Shown: positions 31,376-43,355 of the stretch, one piece after another | Numbering within the stretch: the stretch's first letter is position 1 | Layout: the number at the start of each line of letters is the position of its first letter | NCBI RefSeq assembly: GCF_002252635.1 | Contig: NZ_NQKX01000005.1 | Coordinates: 124,001-188,000, forward strand | Length of the DNA: 64,000 bases | Direction: 5' to 3' | Source: Synechococcus sp. MW101C3 | GTDB lineage: Bacteria > Cyanobacteriota > Cyanobacteriia > PCC-6307 > Cyanobiaceae | Notes under the pieces: generated by a model | Told to the model about the DNA's origin: nothing | What the model saw: the letters and a program-made list of their open reading frames with translations, nothing else | Database searches by the model: none | Program-made: the position numbers and the translations under genes

Positions 31376-32866
31376 TCAGGGGACGCCAGCAGAGGCCACA
31401 CAGCCATCCAGCCACTGCTGGAGGGGGTCCCAGTCGTCCGCCGTGTCGATCGCCTGCCAGAGGCGCTCGATCTCGCCCCGCACCGGCGTGACCGGCAGAT
31501 TCCAACGCCGCAGGGTGGCGGCGATGCCCTGCTGCTGCTCCGGAGGCAGCGCCGACGACCAGCCCCACCAGGCCTCCCGCCAGGCGGCCCAGCGATCGGG
31601 CGGTGGCGCAGGGGCCCCAGGCACGAACGGCGCCAGGGCTTCGGCTTCTTCCGGCAGGCCGCCACTGGCGATGCGGTCGGCGAGGGCGGCGAAGAAGCTG
31701 CCGTAGGCCACCGGCCAGGCAGCCAGCAGCTGCAGGGCCAGCGGCACCGGGTCCACCAGATCGCCGGCGCGATCGACTACCGCCGCCACGGCGCCGGCAT
31801 CAAAACCAAGGCGGCGCATCAGGCAGTGGCGGTAGTGGTGGTCGTAGGTGGGCACGAACCGCTCCAGCCGCGCTTCCAGCTCGGCGCGCGGCAGCAGCAT
31901 CACCAGAGGCTCCTGCAGCAGGCGCAGGTTCTGGTGGCAGATCAGCGGCTGCTGGCCGTAGGCGTACAGGCCGCTGTGGTCGAAGTAGGCGGCGGTGAAG
32001 CCCGGATCCCAGGTTTCCAGGAAAGCGAAGGGGCCGTAATCGAAGCTTTCGCCCACCAACGACATGTTGTCGGTGTTGAGCACGCCATGGATGAAGCCGG
32101 CCGCCATCCATTCGGCCGCCAGGCGCGCCACCCGCTCCACCAGTTCGCCGTAGAACGCCAGCAGGGCCGCCAGGGCGCTGCCATCGGCAGCGGGGGGATG
32201 GGCGGCGGCGATGTGGGGGTAGTACACGGCCACCACATGACGCAACAACCGTTCGAGCTGGCCGGGCTGGCGCAGGTGCAGCAGCCGCTCGCAGGTGCCG
32301 AAGCGCAGGTGGGTGCGGGCCACGCGCACCATCACCGCACTGCGGGTGGGGGAGGGCTCATCGCCGCGCCACAGCCCCTCGCCCGTTTCCACCAGGCTGA
32401 GTGTGCGGCTGGTGGTGACACCGAGGCGGTGCAGGGCTTCGGAGGCGATCACCTCGCGCACGCCGCCCTTGAGCGTGAGGCGGCCATCCCCGCCACGGCT
32501 CCAGGGCGTGGTGCCAGACCCCTTGGTGCCGAGGTCCTGCAGGGCACCGTGGCGATCGCGCAGCTGGCCGTAGAGGAAGCCGCGCCCATCGCCGAGAAAC
32601 GGGTTGTAGGTGCCGAACTGATAGCCGTGGTAGCGCAGGGCCAGCAGCGGCGTGCGCCCTTCGAAGCGCCCGTAGGCCGCCTCCAGATCCGCGTCGCTCA
32701 CCGCGGCCGGATCCACCCCGAGCTGCTGCAGCAGCGGATCGTTGCGAAAGCGCAGGCGGCTCTGGGGGAAGGCGGCCGCCTCCACCACATCCCAGTAGGC
32801 CTCACCGAGCGCCTCGATCGAGGGCTCGAAGGGCAAGGCGAGCAGGGGATTGGGGCTGGCGGACAT
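31376..32866 (-). CDS. selO: SelO-family protein AMPylase (YdiU)
   Basis: 496 residues from the ATG at 32866. Inverted-kinase fold: TYNPFLGDGRGFLYGQL, LGTKGSGTTPWSRGGDGRLT (nucleotide-binding Gly and Lys), GVREVIASEALHRLGVTTSR and IHGVLNTDNMSLVGESFDYG with the catalytic Asn/Asp. SelO transfers AMP to protein substrates involved in redox balance. Bacterial and mitochondrial forms often end with a Cys/Sec-containing tail; this one ends DGCVASAGVP with a single Cys. The gene diverges from a GNAT gene across 142 bases. Confidence 0.93.
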   Translation of the reverse strand: MSASPNPLLALPFEPSIEALGEAYWDVVEAAAFPQSRLRFRNDPLLQQLGVDPAAVSDADLEAAYGRFEGRTPLLALRYHGYQFGTYNPFLGDGRGFLYGQLRDRHGALQDLGTKGSGTTPWSRGGDGRLTLKGGVREVIASEALHRLGVTTSRTLSLVETGEGLWRGDEPSPTRSAVMVRVARTHLRFGTCERLLHLRQPGQLERLLRHVVAVYYPHIAAAHPPAADGSALAALLAFYGELVERVARLAAEWMAAGFIHGVLNTDNMSLVGESFDYGPFAFLETWDPGFTAAYFDHSGLYAYGQQPLICHQNLRLLQEPLVMLLPRAELEARLERFVPTYDHHYRHCLMRRLGFDAGAVAAVVDRAGDLVDPVPLALQLLAAWPVAYGSFFAALADRIASGGLPEEAEALAPFVPGAPAPPPDRWAAWREAWWGWSSALPPEQQQGIAATLRRWNLPVTPVRGEIERLWQAIDTADDWDPLQQWLDGCVASAGVP

Positions 32867-33008
32867 GGGCAGCAGGCGAAACTGCGCGTAGCGCAACGAT
32901 TGGTCTGCCGCCGGGACGCCCGGTACAGCTGCTGCAGAATCGCGCAGCCGGAGAGAGCCTCACCGTGTGTGGCGCACCATCCCCGAAGCCGCGGCTGCGC
33001 CGATCCCC

Positions 33009-33512
33009 ATGAAGCCCACCCTTGAAATCCGGCCCATCCGCAGCGAAGAACTGCACCTGATCGCCCACTACATCACGGGGCTGCAGCAATCGCTCATGCC
33101 CCTCGATCCAACGCAGCGGATCATCTGCCCGGATGGCTATGGAGAGGCCTATTCGCAGGATCTGCAGAAGCGCGTTGCCGGCGGGGACGGTGTGATCCTG
33201 GTGGCCGTGAGTGGTGATCAGCCAGCGGGAATGGTGGCAGGAATCGTGAAAGCCCCGCCCTATTACGAAGCCATCGGCAACACGGTGCAGCGGGAGGGCG
33301 AAGTTCTTGAGTTGTTTGTGTCGGAAGATTTTCGTGGCCAGGGGGTGGCCACGCAGCTGATGGCCGCGGTCGAAAGCTACTTCCAGGCGAAGGGTTGTGA
33401 AGTGTCGGGGATCGCCGTGCTGGCACAGAACGAACGAGCCCACCGCCTCTACGCCCATCTTGGCTACGCCGACCGGGTGATTTATGCCGTCAAGCCGCTG
33501 CTGAAGACCTGA
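33009..33512 (+). CDS. GNAT N-acetyltransferase
   Basis: 167 residues from the ATG at 33009. LEIRPIRSEELHLIAHYITG begins the fold; the acetyl-CoA loop is EDFRGQGVATQLMAAVESYF (R-G-x-G-x-A); the closing segment is VLAQNERAHRLYAHLGYADR. This is the standard motif A/B arrangement of GNAT enzymes. The substrate (small molecule or protein) cannot be told. It faces selO and converges with rsh 29 bases downstream. Confidence 0.85.
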   Translation: MKPTLEIRPIRSEELHLIAHYITGLQQSLMPLDPTQRIICPDGYGEAYSQDLQKRVAGGDGVILVAVSGDQPAGMVAGIVKAPPYYEAIGNTVQREGEVLELFVSEDFRGQGVATQLMAAVESYFQAKGCEVSGIAVLAQNERAHRLYAHLGYADRVIYAVKPLLKT

Positions 33513-33541
33513 GAAAGAAACTGCGTCAACCGGCAGGTGGG

Positions 33542-35926
<2,385 letters not shown>

Positions 35927-36035
35927 CTACAGGTTTCCTCTGGCGTTCAGCGTAGGCAGGCGCCACGCGGAATGAGCAGATCGGGCCCGGATCCCCCATG
36001 CTGGGCCCGCTGCCCGGTCACGATCCGCTCACACC

Positions 36036-37658
36036 ATGGCCAGCTCCCGGTCCAGCGCTCCAGTGCTTCAGATCCACCAGCTGACGGTGCGCTACCCGGG
36101 CGCCCCGGAGGGTCCTGCCACCCTCGATGGCCTGGATCTGCGCCTCGACCCTGGGGACCGTCTGGCGCTGGTGGGGCCTTCCGGATGCGGCAAGAGCACG
36201 GTGGCCCGCGCCGTGGTGCAACTGCTGCCGGCAGGAAGCCAATGCAGCGGCGAGCTGCTGCTGTGCGGCCAGGACCCGCGCCGTCTGCGCCGTGCCGCCC
36301 TGCAGCGCCTGCGGGGCGAAGCCGTGGGCCTGGTGTTCCAGGACCCGATGACCCGGCTCAACCCACTGCTGCGCATCGGCGATCACCTGGGCGACACGCT
36401 CACCGCCCACCGGCCGCTCTGGGGGCGTCGTCAGGTGCGGCGCCGGGCCCAGGAGCTGCTGGAGCGGGTGGGCATCAACCCGGAGCGCTACGGCAGCTAT
36501 CCCCATGAATTCAGCGGTGGCATGCGCCAGCGGCTGGCGATCGCCCTGGCGATGGCCCTGGAGCCGGCACTGGTGATCGCCGATGAACCCACCACCAGCC
36601 TCGATGTGGCGGTGGCGGGCCAGGTGATGGCCGAACTCACGGGCCTCTGCCGCGAAACCGGCAGCGCCCTGCTGCTGATCAGCCACGACCTGGCGATTGC
36701 CGGGCGCTGGTGCGACCGGATCGCCGTGCTCGAAGCCGGGCGGCTGGTGGAGGAGGCTCCCGCCCATACCCTGCTCACCCGGCCGCAGGCCCCCCTGTCC
36801 CAGCGGCTGGTGGCAGCGGCGCGGCGCCGCGAAGGCGGCCTCACGCCCCCACCGGCCAGCGGCCCACCCCTGCTGGCGGTGGAGGAACTGCGCTCCTGGC
36901 ACCCGCTGCCCTCGCTCCCCTTCCGGCAGCGCTGGCTGAAGGCGGTGGATGGGGTGAGCCTGGAGCTGCGCGAAGGCGAAACGGTGGGGGTGGTGGGGGC
37001 CTCAGGCTGCGGCAAGAGCACCTTGTGCCGCGCCCTGATGGGGCTGGCGCCCGTGCGCGGCGGCGCCGTGCGGCTGCAGGGCCGCGACCTGCTGCAACTG
37101 CGGGGGCCGGAGCTGCGCCGCCAGCGGCGGCGCCTGCAGATGGTGTTCCAGGATCCCTTGGCCTGCCTTAACCCCGTGATGACGGTGGGCGCAGCGGTGG
37201 CCGACCCGCTGCGCATCCATGGCCTGGCCAGCCGGCCGGAGGCACGCGCCCGGGCCCGCGCAGGGCTGGAAGCGGTGGGGCTGAGCCCGGCCGAGGCCTT
37301 CGAAAACCGGCTGCCGCGGCAGCTCTCCGGTGGCCAGCAGCAGCGCGTGGCGATCGCCCGGGCGCTGGTGCTGGAGCCGAGCGTGCTGCTCTGCGACGAG
37401 AGCGTGAGCATGCTGGATGCAGAAGTGCAGGCCGAGGTGCTCGCCCTGCTGCGCGCCCTGCAGCAGCGGCTGGGGCTGGGATTGATCTTCATCACCCACG
37501 ACCTGGCCCTGGCCGGCGGCTTCTGCCAGCGGGTGATCGTGCTCGACGGCGGCCGGATCGTGGAGGAAGGGCCTGGCGATCAGCTGCTGGCAGCGCCCCA
37601 GGCGGCGATCACCCGGCAGCTGGTGGCGGCCAGTCCACGCCTGCCGGCCCTGAGCTGA
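36036..37658 (+). CDS. Fused double ABC ATPase, peptide/nickel type
   Basis: 540 residues holding two complete nucleotide-binding domains of the OppD/OppF-DppD/DppF type. Walker A motifs are GPSGCGKSTVAR and GASGCGKSTLCR; signatures are FSGGMRQRLAIA and LSGGQQQRVAIA; Walker B are LVIADEPTTSLD and VLLCDESVSMLDAE. In the second Walker B the expected Pro (DEPTS) is Ser (DESVS), but the catalytic Glu is present. No permease or binding protein is adjacent, so partners are encoded elsewhere. The CLC gene starts one base after the stop, implying co-expression. Confidence 0.92.
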   Translation: MASSRSSAPVLQIHQLTVRYPGAPEGPATLDGLDLRLDPGDRLALVGPSGCGKSTVARAVVQLLPAGSQCSGELLLCGQDPRRLRRAALQRLRGEAVGLVFQDPMTRLNPLLRIGDHLGDTLTAHRPLWGRRQVRRRAQELLERVGINPERYGSYPHEFSGGMRQRLAIALAMALEPALVIADEPTTSLDVAVAGQVMAELTGLCRETGSALLLISHDLAIAGRWCDRIAVLEAGRLVEEAPAHTLLTRPQAPLSQRLVAAARRREGGLTPPPASGPPLLAVEELRSWHPLPSLPFRQRWLKAVDGVSLELREGETVGVVGASGCGKSTLCRALMGLAPVRGGAVRLQGRDLLQLRGPELRRQRRRLQMVFQDPLACLNPVMTVGAAVADPLRIHGLASRPEARARARAGLEAVGLSPAEAFENRLPRQLSGGQQQRVAIARALVLEPSVLLCDESVSMLDAEVQAEVLALLRALQQRLGLGLIFITHDLALAGGFCQRVIVLDGGRIVEEGPGDQLLAAPQAAITRQLVAASPRLPALS

Positions 37659-37659
37659 G

Positions 37660-39024
37660 ATGGCGCTGACAGCCCCGGAGCGCCGCCAGGCCGTCAGGCG
37701 CCTGCTGCGCCTGCTGCTGCTGGTGAACGCCATCGGCATCGGCGTGGCCGTGGCGATCCGGTTGTACAGCGGCGAAACCCAGCTGCTGAACAGCCTGCGG
37801 CTGCAGCTGGCGGCCGTTCTGCCCCGCTGGATCGTGCTGCCGCTGATGGGCGGCCTGGGCGGCGCGGTGGCCGGTGGCCTGATCAGCGCCTTCGAGCCGG
37901 AGGCGAAGGGATCGGGAATCGTGCAGGTGATGCTCTGGCTGGAGGGGGTGCCGATCCCGATGACCTGGCGGTTGGCGATCGTCAAGCTGCTGGCCAGCGG
38001 CATCGCCATCGGCAGCGGCCTGCCGGTGGGGCCGGAGGGCCCCTCGATCCAGATCGGCGCCGTGGTGGGCCGCGCCACCGCCGACGGCCTGCAGGCCCCA
38101 CCGCGGGAACGCAGGCTGGCCGTGGCGATCGGCAGTGGCGCTGGCCTGGCGGCGATCTTTCACGCGCCGCTCGGCGGCCTGGCCTACACGCTCGAGGAGA
38201 TGTTCAAAGGCAGCACGGTGCGCAGCAATGCCGTCGTCACCTTCGCCATCTTCGCCACGATCACCTGGACCCGGCTGTTCGATGGCCATGAAAGCGGGCC
38301 GCTGTGGTTACGGCAGCTGCTGCCGGTGATCGAGGACCCCTCGCGCCTCACCGATTTCCGCCTGGTGGACATCCCCCTGCTGATGCTGCTGGGCGCGACC
38401 GCCGGCGCGCTGGCGATGCTCTACCAACGGGTCATCGTGCGCCTGCGCCGGGGGTTCTTCCGCCTGCATCTGTCGCTGTGGCAGCAGCTGGGTCTGGTGG
38501 GCCTGGGGATCGGCCTGGCCTCCTCCCTGCTCAATCCCAGCTTCGACAATCCCGATCGGCTCGGCTTCAGCGCCCTGCTCGGGCTGAGCACGCCGCTGAA
38601 TGCCCTGGTGGCATTGATCGTGCAGGCGGCCGGCACTGCCCTGGCAGTGGCGGCCGACGCCCCTGGAGGCTTCCTGGCACCGGCGCTGGTGGTGGGAGCC
38701 TCGCTGGGCACATTGGTGCAGCAGGTGTGTCAGGTGCTGTTCGATTACGCCCCGTCCACGCTGCTGTTCGCCGGCGGCGGCGCCTTCCTGGGGGCCCTCA
38801 CCCGCACGCCGCTCACCGCGATCCTGCTCACCTTCGAGCTCAGCAAGGACTACGCCTTGCTGCTGCCGATCGGCTTCGCCGTGAGCACGGCGATCGCCGT
38901 GGCCGATCTGTTTGAGCACAACACCATCTACGACCTGATGCGCGACGAATCGCTGCGGGAGCGGCGGCGCCGGAGTGCCGCAGACGCGACAGCGGCAGCC
39001 AACGACCGCACAGACCCCGGCTAG
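37660..39024 (+). CDS. CLC chloride channel/transporter
   Basis: 454 residues with about 10 hydrophobic segments. Conserved CLC loops: EAKGSGIVQVMLWLEG (first ion loop), LPVGPEGPSIQIGAVVG with the gating Glu in GPEGP, FHAPLGGLAYTLEEMFKGST with the Glu pair, and GGGAFLGALTRTPLTAILLT. A Glu at the internal proton site is plausible, suggesting Cl-/H+ exchange, although this cannot be decided from sequence. It acts in the cytoplasmic membrane. The gene overlaps the rluD-family 3' end by 4 bases (convergent). Confidence 0.93.
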   Translation: MALTAPERRQAVRRLLRLLLLVNAIGIGVAVAIRLYSGETQLLNSLRLQLAAVLPRWIVLPLMGGLGGAVAGGLISAFEPEAKGSGIVQVMLWLEGVPIPMTWRLAIVKLLASGIAIGSGLPVGPEGPSIQIGAVVGRATADGLQAPPRERRLAVAIGSGAGLAAIFHAPLGGLAYTLEEMFKGSTVRSNAVVTFAIFATITWTRLFDGHESGPLWLRQLLPVIEDPSRLTDFRLVDIPLLMLLGATAGALAMLYQRVIVRLRRGFFRLHLSLWQQLGLVGLGIGLASSLLNPSFDNPDRLGFSALLGLSTPLNALVALIVQAAGTALAVAADAPGGFLAPALVVGASLGTLVQQVCQVLFDYAPSTLLFAGGGAFLGALTRTPLTAILLTFELSKDYALLLPIGFAVSTAIAVADLFEHNTIYDLMRDESLRERRRRSAADATAAANDRTDPG

Positions 39025-40046
39025 GGCAACGGGTCTGCGGGGCTGGTGGAGGCGGCGGTGCCGATGGCGTCGGCGGCTGCCGGCTGGGCCTGGTGCGCGG
39101 GCTGACGGCGGCGCAGCACCGCGAGCAGCGCCGTGAAGGCGGGCGGCAGCGGCGCCTCGAAGCTCAGCCGCTCGCCGCTGATCGGGTGGTCGAGGCCCAG
39201 GGCCACCGCATGCAGGGCCTGGCCCGGCAGCTCGATCGGCAGACGCCGGCAGCGGCTGTAGGTGGCATCCCCCACGATCGGGTGGCCGATGTGGGCGCCG
39301 TGCACACGGATCTGGTGGGTGCGGCCGGTGTCGAGCTTGAAGCGCAGCAGGGAGTAATCACCCAGCCGCTCGATCAGGCGCCAGTGGGTGCGGGCCAGCC
39401 GGCCCTTGTCGTCGGCCACCACGGCGTACTTCTTGCGGTCGATCGGGTGGCGGCCGATGGCGGCCTCGATCGTGCCGGACTCCGCCTGGGGCGCCCCGTG
39501 CACCACACCCAGGTAGTCGCGGGAGGCCACGCGCTGCTGGATCTGGCGTTGAAGGTTCACCAGGGCCTGCTGACTCTTCGCCACCACGATGCAGCCGGTG
39601 GTGTCCTTGTCGAGGCGGTGCACGATGCCCGGCCGCCGCTCGCCGCCGATGCCCGGCAGGTCGGGGCAGTGGTGCAGCAGGCCGTTCACCAGGGTGCCGT
39701 CCTTGTTGCCGGGCGCCGGGTGCACCGTGAGCCCAGCAGGCTTGTTGAGCACGATCAGGTGGCTGTCCTCGTAGAGGATGTCGAGCGGGATCGGCTGCGG
39801 GATCAGGTAGGGGAGCGGCTCCGGCGGCGGCATCCACAGCTCCACGCAATCTCCAGGCCGCAGCGGTGTCTTGGCGCGGCCCGGGCTGCCGTTCACCCGC
39901 ACCAGGCCGGCATCGATGAATTTCTGAATGCGGGCACGGCTCTGCTCCGGCCGCTGGGCCACCAGCCAGCGATCGAGCCGCATCGGCAGGGGCCGGGGGT
40001 AGTGGAGCGTGATCAACTCCCCTTCACCTGCCCCGAACGCGCTCAT
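39021..40046 (-). CDS. rluD: RluA/RluD-family pseudouridine synthase
   Basis: 341 residues. S4 domain at the N-terminus: MRLDRWLVAQRPEQSRARIQ then FIDAGLVRVNGSPGRAKTPL. Catalytic motif GIVHRLDKDTTGCIVVAKS with the nucleophilic Asp. The ending DTGRTHQIRVHGAHIGHPIV is family-typical. It modifies large-subunit rRNA, probably the 1911/1915/1917 region by analogy with RluD. The start overlaps the rbgA stop by 4 bases. A C-terminal tail after residue 310 (AHQAQPAAADAIG) is not conserved. Confidence 0.9.
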   Translation of the reverse strand: MSAFGAGEGELITLHYPRPLPMRLDRWLVAQRPEQSRARIQKFIDAGLVRVNGSPGRAKTPLRPGDCVELWMPPPEPLPYLIPQPIPLDILYEDSHLIVLNKPAGLTVHPAPGNKDGTLVNGLLHHCPDLPGIGGERRPGIVHRLDKDTTGCIVVAKSQQALVNLQRQIQQRVASRDYLGVVHGAPQAESGTIEAAIGRHPIDRKKYAVVADDKGRLARTHWRLIERLGDYSLLRFKLDTGRTHQIRVHGAHIGHPIVGDATYSRCRRLPIELPGQALHAVALGLDHPISGERLSFEAPLPPAFTALLAVLRRRQPAHQAQPAAADAIGTAASTSPADPLP

Positions 40047-41017
40047 ACCTCCACAGCGGCGGCGGGCTTCTGGGGCGGGCGCTCCAGGGCGATCGGGCCG
40101 AGCACGGCGCGGCGGAAATCATCGAGCAGGCGCTGGGCCATGCGCGCGGTGTCGCCGCTGGTGTGGCGGGCGGCAGCGGCCTCCAGCCAGGCCAGCCCAT
40201 CCGGCAACGACTCCAAGGCCCCAGCTCCATCACGCTCGCGATCCCCGTCCGAGGCGTCGTCGTGCTCGCCATCGGCATGGCGCCGCCCCTGACGCCGCGG
40301 CAGTGCCACGCCGTAGCGCTTCTCCAGCAGCTGCGCCGGCAGCCCGGCCTCCGGCACCGAGGCCAGCGCATCGAGCAGGTGCAGGAAGGCCACCGCCACC
40401 CCCTCTCCGTCGTAGGCGGCCTGGCCGATGTCGTCGCAGAGGGCCAGCAGCAGGGCGGCGCGCTGGTCTTCCAGGCGGGGAGGAAGCACGCCGGGGGCAT
40501 CGAGCAGATCCAGCGCCTGGCCCAGCCGCACCCAGCGCAGCGTGCGGGTGACCCCGGCCCGCCGGGCACTCTCCACCACCTTCTGGCGCACCAGCCGGTT
40601 GATCAGCGCCGACTTGCCCACGTTGGGGAACCCGAGCACCAGGGCCCGCACCGGCCTCGGGCGCATGCCGCGGCCGGCGCGGCGGGCATTGAGTTGCTCG
40701 CCCGCCCGGATCGCCGCCTCCTGCAGCTGCTTCACGCCCGTGCCGGTCTTGGCGTCACACCACCAGGGCACTTCGCCTTGCTCGCGCAGCCAACGGTCCC
40801 ACGACAGGCGGGCCGTTTCATTCACCATGTCGCGGCGGTTGATCACCAGCAGGCGGTGCTTGCCCTCCATCCAGCGCTTCAGACGCGGGTGGCTGGTAGC
40901 GCGGGGGATGCGGGCATCACGCACCTCGATCACCAGATCCACCTTGGCGAGCTGGGCCTTCAGCTGGCGCTCCGCCTTGGCGATGTGGCCGGGATACCAC
41001 TGAATGGCGGGCTGCAT
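40043..41017 (-). CDS. rbgA: Ribosome biogenesis GTPase RbgA/YlqF
   Basis: 324 residues. Circularly permuted GTPase: QWYPGHIAKAERQLKAQLAK at the start, VIEVRDARIPRATSHP, VINRRDMV (G4), then VLGFPNVGKSALINRLVRQK (G1) and LLDAPGVLPPR (G3). It helps 50S assembly. A charged stretch of about 25 residues (RRQGRRHADGEHDDASDGDR, then ERDGAG) lies in the C-terminal domain and is unusual. It overlaps usp by 1 base and rluD by 4, so three genes form one operon. Confidence 0.93.
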   Translation of the reverse strand: MQPAIQWYPGHIAKAERQLKAQLAKVDLVIEVRDARIPRATSHPRLKRWMEGKHRLLVINRRDMVNETARLSWDRWLREQGEVPWWCDAKTGTGVKQLQEAAIRAGEQLNARRAGRGMRPRPVRALVLGFPNVGKSALINRLVRQKVVESARRAGVTRTLRWVRLGQALDLLDAPGVLPPRLEDQRAALLLALCDDIGQAAYDGEGVAVAFLHLLDALASVPEAGLPAQLLEKRYGVALPRRQGRRHADGEHDDASDGDRERDGAGALESLPDGLAWLEAAAARHTSGDTARMAQRLLDDFRRAVLGPIALERPPQKPAAAVEV

Positions 41018-41397
41018 CAGGGCACCACCAGCACCGGACAGGGAGCCAACTGGATCACCCGGGCGGCGGTGCTGGGCTCATCGGCTGCGAGCGTGAGGCC
41101 CCGGGTGCTCATCACGATCACATCGGCGTTGATCTCATCGGCCACGTCGCCGATCACGAAGGCGGGATGGCCTTCCCGCTCGATCACTTCGCAGGCCACC
41201 CCCGCCTGCTCGAAGTGGCTGCGGGCCTGCTCCAGCAGGCTGGCAACGGCGGCCGCATCGTGCATGGCGCCCTCCGGTTCCACCACAGAGAGCACCACCA
41301 GCCGCCCGTTGTGCTGCTGGGCCAGGCGCAGCGTGAAGGCAGCCGTCTCCATGGTCTGACGGCTCTGGTCGATGGGGAACAGGATGGTGGAGAACAT
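41017..41397 (-). CDS. Universal stress protein (UspA family)
   Basis: 126 residues, MFSTILFPIDQSRQTMETAA through STRGLTLAADEPSTAARVIQ to LAPCPVLVVP. The alpha/beta fold is clear. The ATP-binding G-x2-G-x9-G-S/T motif of ATP-type Usps is not evident (STRGLTLAADEPSTAARV), so it is probably the non-ATP-binding type. First gene of the usp-rbgA-rluD operon; divergent from pgk across 142 bases. Confidence 0.88.
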   Translation of the reverse strand: MFSTILFPIDQSRQTMETAAFTLRLAQQHNGRLVVLSVVEPEGAMHDAAAVASLLEQARSHFEQAGVACEVIEREGHPAFVIGDVADEINADVIVMSTRGLTLAADEPSTAARVIQLAPCPVLVVP

Positions 41398-41539
41398 CGG
41401 TCACATCCCCGACGGGACAGAAGGGGCAGGCAAGTTGCTGACCTTGTCCTAGCGCCCGCTGTGCCCGAGACCACCACCCCCTTCAACACGGGCAGGGCCA
41501 CGGGTTAATGTCGCGCATCTTTCCTTACATCTTGAATCC

Positions 41540-42745
41540 ATGACGAAGCGCTCCCTGGCCAGCCTCTCCGCCGATGAACTGAGCGGCAAGCGCGTTCTGG
41601 TGAGGGTCGACTTCAACGTGCCACTCGACGGTGACGGCGCCATCACCGACGACACGCGCATCCGGGCCGCCCTGCCCACGATCAACGACCTCACCACCAA
41701 GGGAGCCCGGGTGATCCTGGCCGCCCACTTCGGCCGTCCCAAGGGCCAGGTGAACGAAACGATGCGCCTCACCCCGGTGGCGTCCCGCCTTGCCGAGCTG
41801 CTCGGCAAACCGGTGGTCAAGACCGACAGCTGCATCGGCCCTGATGCCGAAGCCAAGGTGGCCGCCATGGCCGACGGCGATGTGGTGCTGCTGGAGAACG
41901 TGCGTTTCTTCGCCGAGGAAGAGAAGAACGACGACGCCTTCGCCGCAAAGCTGGCCGCCCTGGCAGACGTCTATGTGAACGACGCCTTCGGCGCCGCCCA
42001 CAGGGCCCACGCCTCCACCGAAGGCGTCACCAAGTACCTGAGCCCCAGCGTGGCCGGCCACCTGATGGAGAAGGAACTGCAGTACCTGCAGGGCGCCATC
42101 GATGAGCCTCAGCGGCCGCTGGCGGCGATCGTGGGCGGCTCCAAGGTGAGCAGCAAGATCGGCGTGCTCGAAGCCCTGATCGACAAGTGCGACAAGGTGC
42201 TGATCGGCGGCGGCATGATCTTCACCTTCTACAAGGCACGCGGCCTGGCGGTGGGCAAGAGCCTGGTGGAAGACGACAAACTTGAGCTCGCCAAGGAGCT
42301 GGAGGCCAAGGCGGCCGCCAAGGGCGTGCAGCTGCTGCTGCCCACCGATGTGGTGCTGGCCGATGCCTTCTCCCCCGACGCCAACAGCCAGACCACAGCG
42401 ATCGACGCCATCCCCGACGGCTGGATGGGCCTCGACATCGGCCCCGATTCGATCAAGACCTTCCAGGAGGCCCTGGCCGACTGCAAGACCGTGATCTGGA
42501 ATGGCCCCATGGGCGTGTTCGAGTTCGACAAGTTCGCTGCCGGCACCAACGGCATCGCCCACACCCTGGCCGATCTGAGCGGCAAGGGCTGCTGCACGAT
42601 CATCGGCGGCGGTGATTCGGTGGCGGCTGTCGAGAAGGTGGGCGTGGCCGAGCGCATGAGCCACATCTCCACCGGTGGTGGCGCCAGCCTTGAACTGCTG
42701 GAGGGCAAGGTGCTGCCCGGCGTGGCCGCCCTCGACGAGGCCTGA
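41540..42745 (+). CDS. pgk: Phosphoglycerate kinase
   Basis: 401 residues, the normal length. Signature [20 protein letters not shown] near the N-terminus, then [22 protein letters not shown] (substrate Arg/His), [47 protein letters not shown] (Lys), and the nucleotide loop [11 protein letters not shown]. All catalytic residues are present. It makes ATP in glycolysis and uses it in the Calvin cycle. It sits alone between usp and a secreted unknown. Confidence 0.98.
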   Translation: MTKRSLASLSADELSGKRVLVRVDFNVPLDGDGAITDDTRIRAALPTINDLTTKGARVILAAHFGRPKGQVNETMRLTPVASRLAELLGKPVVKTDSCIGPDAEAKVAAMADGDVVLLENVRFFAEEEKNDDAFAAKLAALADVYVNDAFGAAHRAHASTEGVTKYLSPSVAGHLMEKELQYLQGAIDEPQRPLAAIVGGSKVSSKIGVLEALIDKCDKVLIGGGMIFTFYKARGLAVGKSLVEDDKLELAKELEAKAAAKGVQLLLPTDVVLADAFSPDANSQTTAIDAIPDGWMGLDIGPDSIKTFQEALADCKTVIWNGPMGVFEFDKFAAGTNGIAHTLADLSGKGCCTIIGGGDSVAAVEKVGVAERMSHISTGGGASLELLEGKVLPGVAALDEA

Positions 42746-42808
42746 TCTCAGCTCACCGGGGCGACGCAGGAAAGGCTGGGGCGGCTACTGCCCCCACGCT
42801 GGCTCAGA

Positions 42809-43252
42809 TCAGAGCGCCTGCCTGCTGCCCCGGCCGCGGCGGCCGCCTTTGTCTTCCCCGTTCAGCTCCGGCATGGGCAGGCCGAGCTTTTGGTTGAAGG
42901 CTTTCGCCTGATCGCGGTTTTTGGTCATCAGGGCGCGACGGCTTGCCATCGCCTTGCGGCGGCACGATTGCAAGGCGTCCAAGTCGGTCGCGGCGCTGAC
43001 GCAACGCTCGCTGCTCTGCAGGATGGAAATCTGCTCGGCATGGGTTTTCAGGGACAGGCTGCGCTGGAAGCTGAACAGTTCCTGCTTCTGGCTAGGGGTG
43101 AGCTTCTCGACCGACTCGAGCCAGGCCCTGCGACCAGCGCCGGATCCGTCGCCAGGAACGGCCTGGGCCTGGCCGGCAGCCAGATGGACAATCACCGCCA
43201 GGGTGGCGACGACGGGGGGTAGCAACAGTCGTTGCAAACGGGTGGAGGACAT
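42809..43252 (-). CDS. Exported hypothetical protein
   Basis: 147 residues from the ATG at 43252; an ATG at 43264 is also possible. The N-terminus LLLPPVVATLAVIVHLAAGQ with AQA-VP is a signal peptide. The mature part has LTPSQKQELFSFQRSLSLKT and two Cys (SERCVSAATD and LQSCRRKAMASR) that may form a disulfide. The C-terminus is basic and Gly-rich (GGRRGRGSRQ). I recognise no family. It converges with pgk; the next gene upstream is also an exported unknown. Confidence 0.6.
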   Translation of the reverse strand: MSSTRLQRLLLPPVVATLAVIVHLAAGQAQAVPGDGSGAGRRAWLESVEKLTPSQKQELFSFQRSLSLKTHAEQISILQSSERCVSAATDLDALQSCRRKAMASRRALMTKNRDQAKAFNQKLGLPMPELNGEDKGGRRGRGSRQAL

Positions 43253-43355
43253 CAGGAAGATCATGTGCTCAGGCGCCCTCATGCTGTCGCCGATCTCTGT
43301 CTAAACGCACACTCAGCAGCCACCGAAGATGACCGGATGTGGCTGGCGGACGCGC

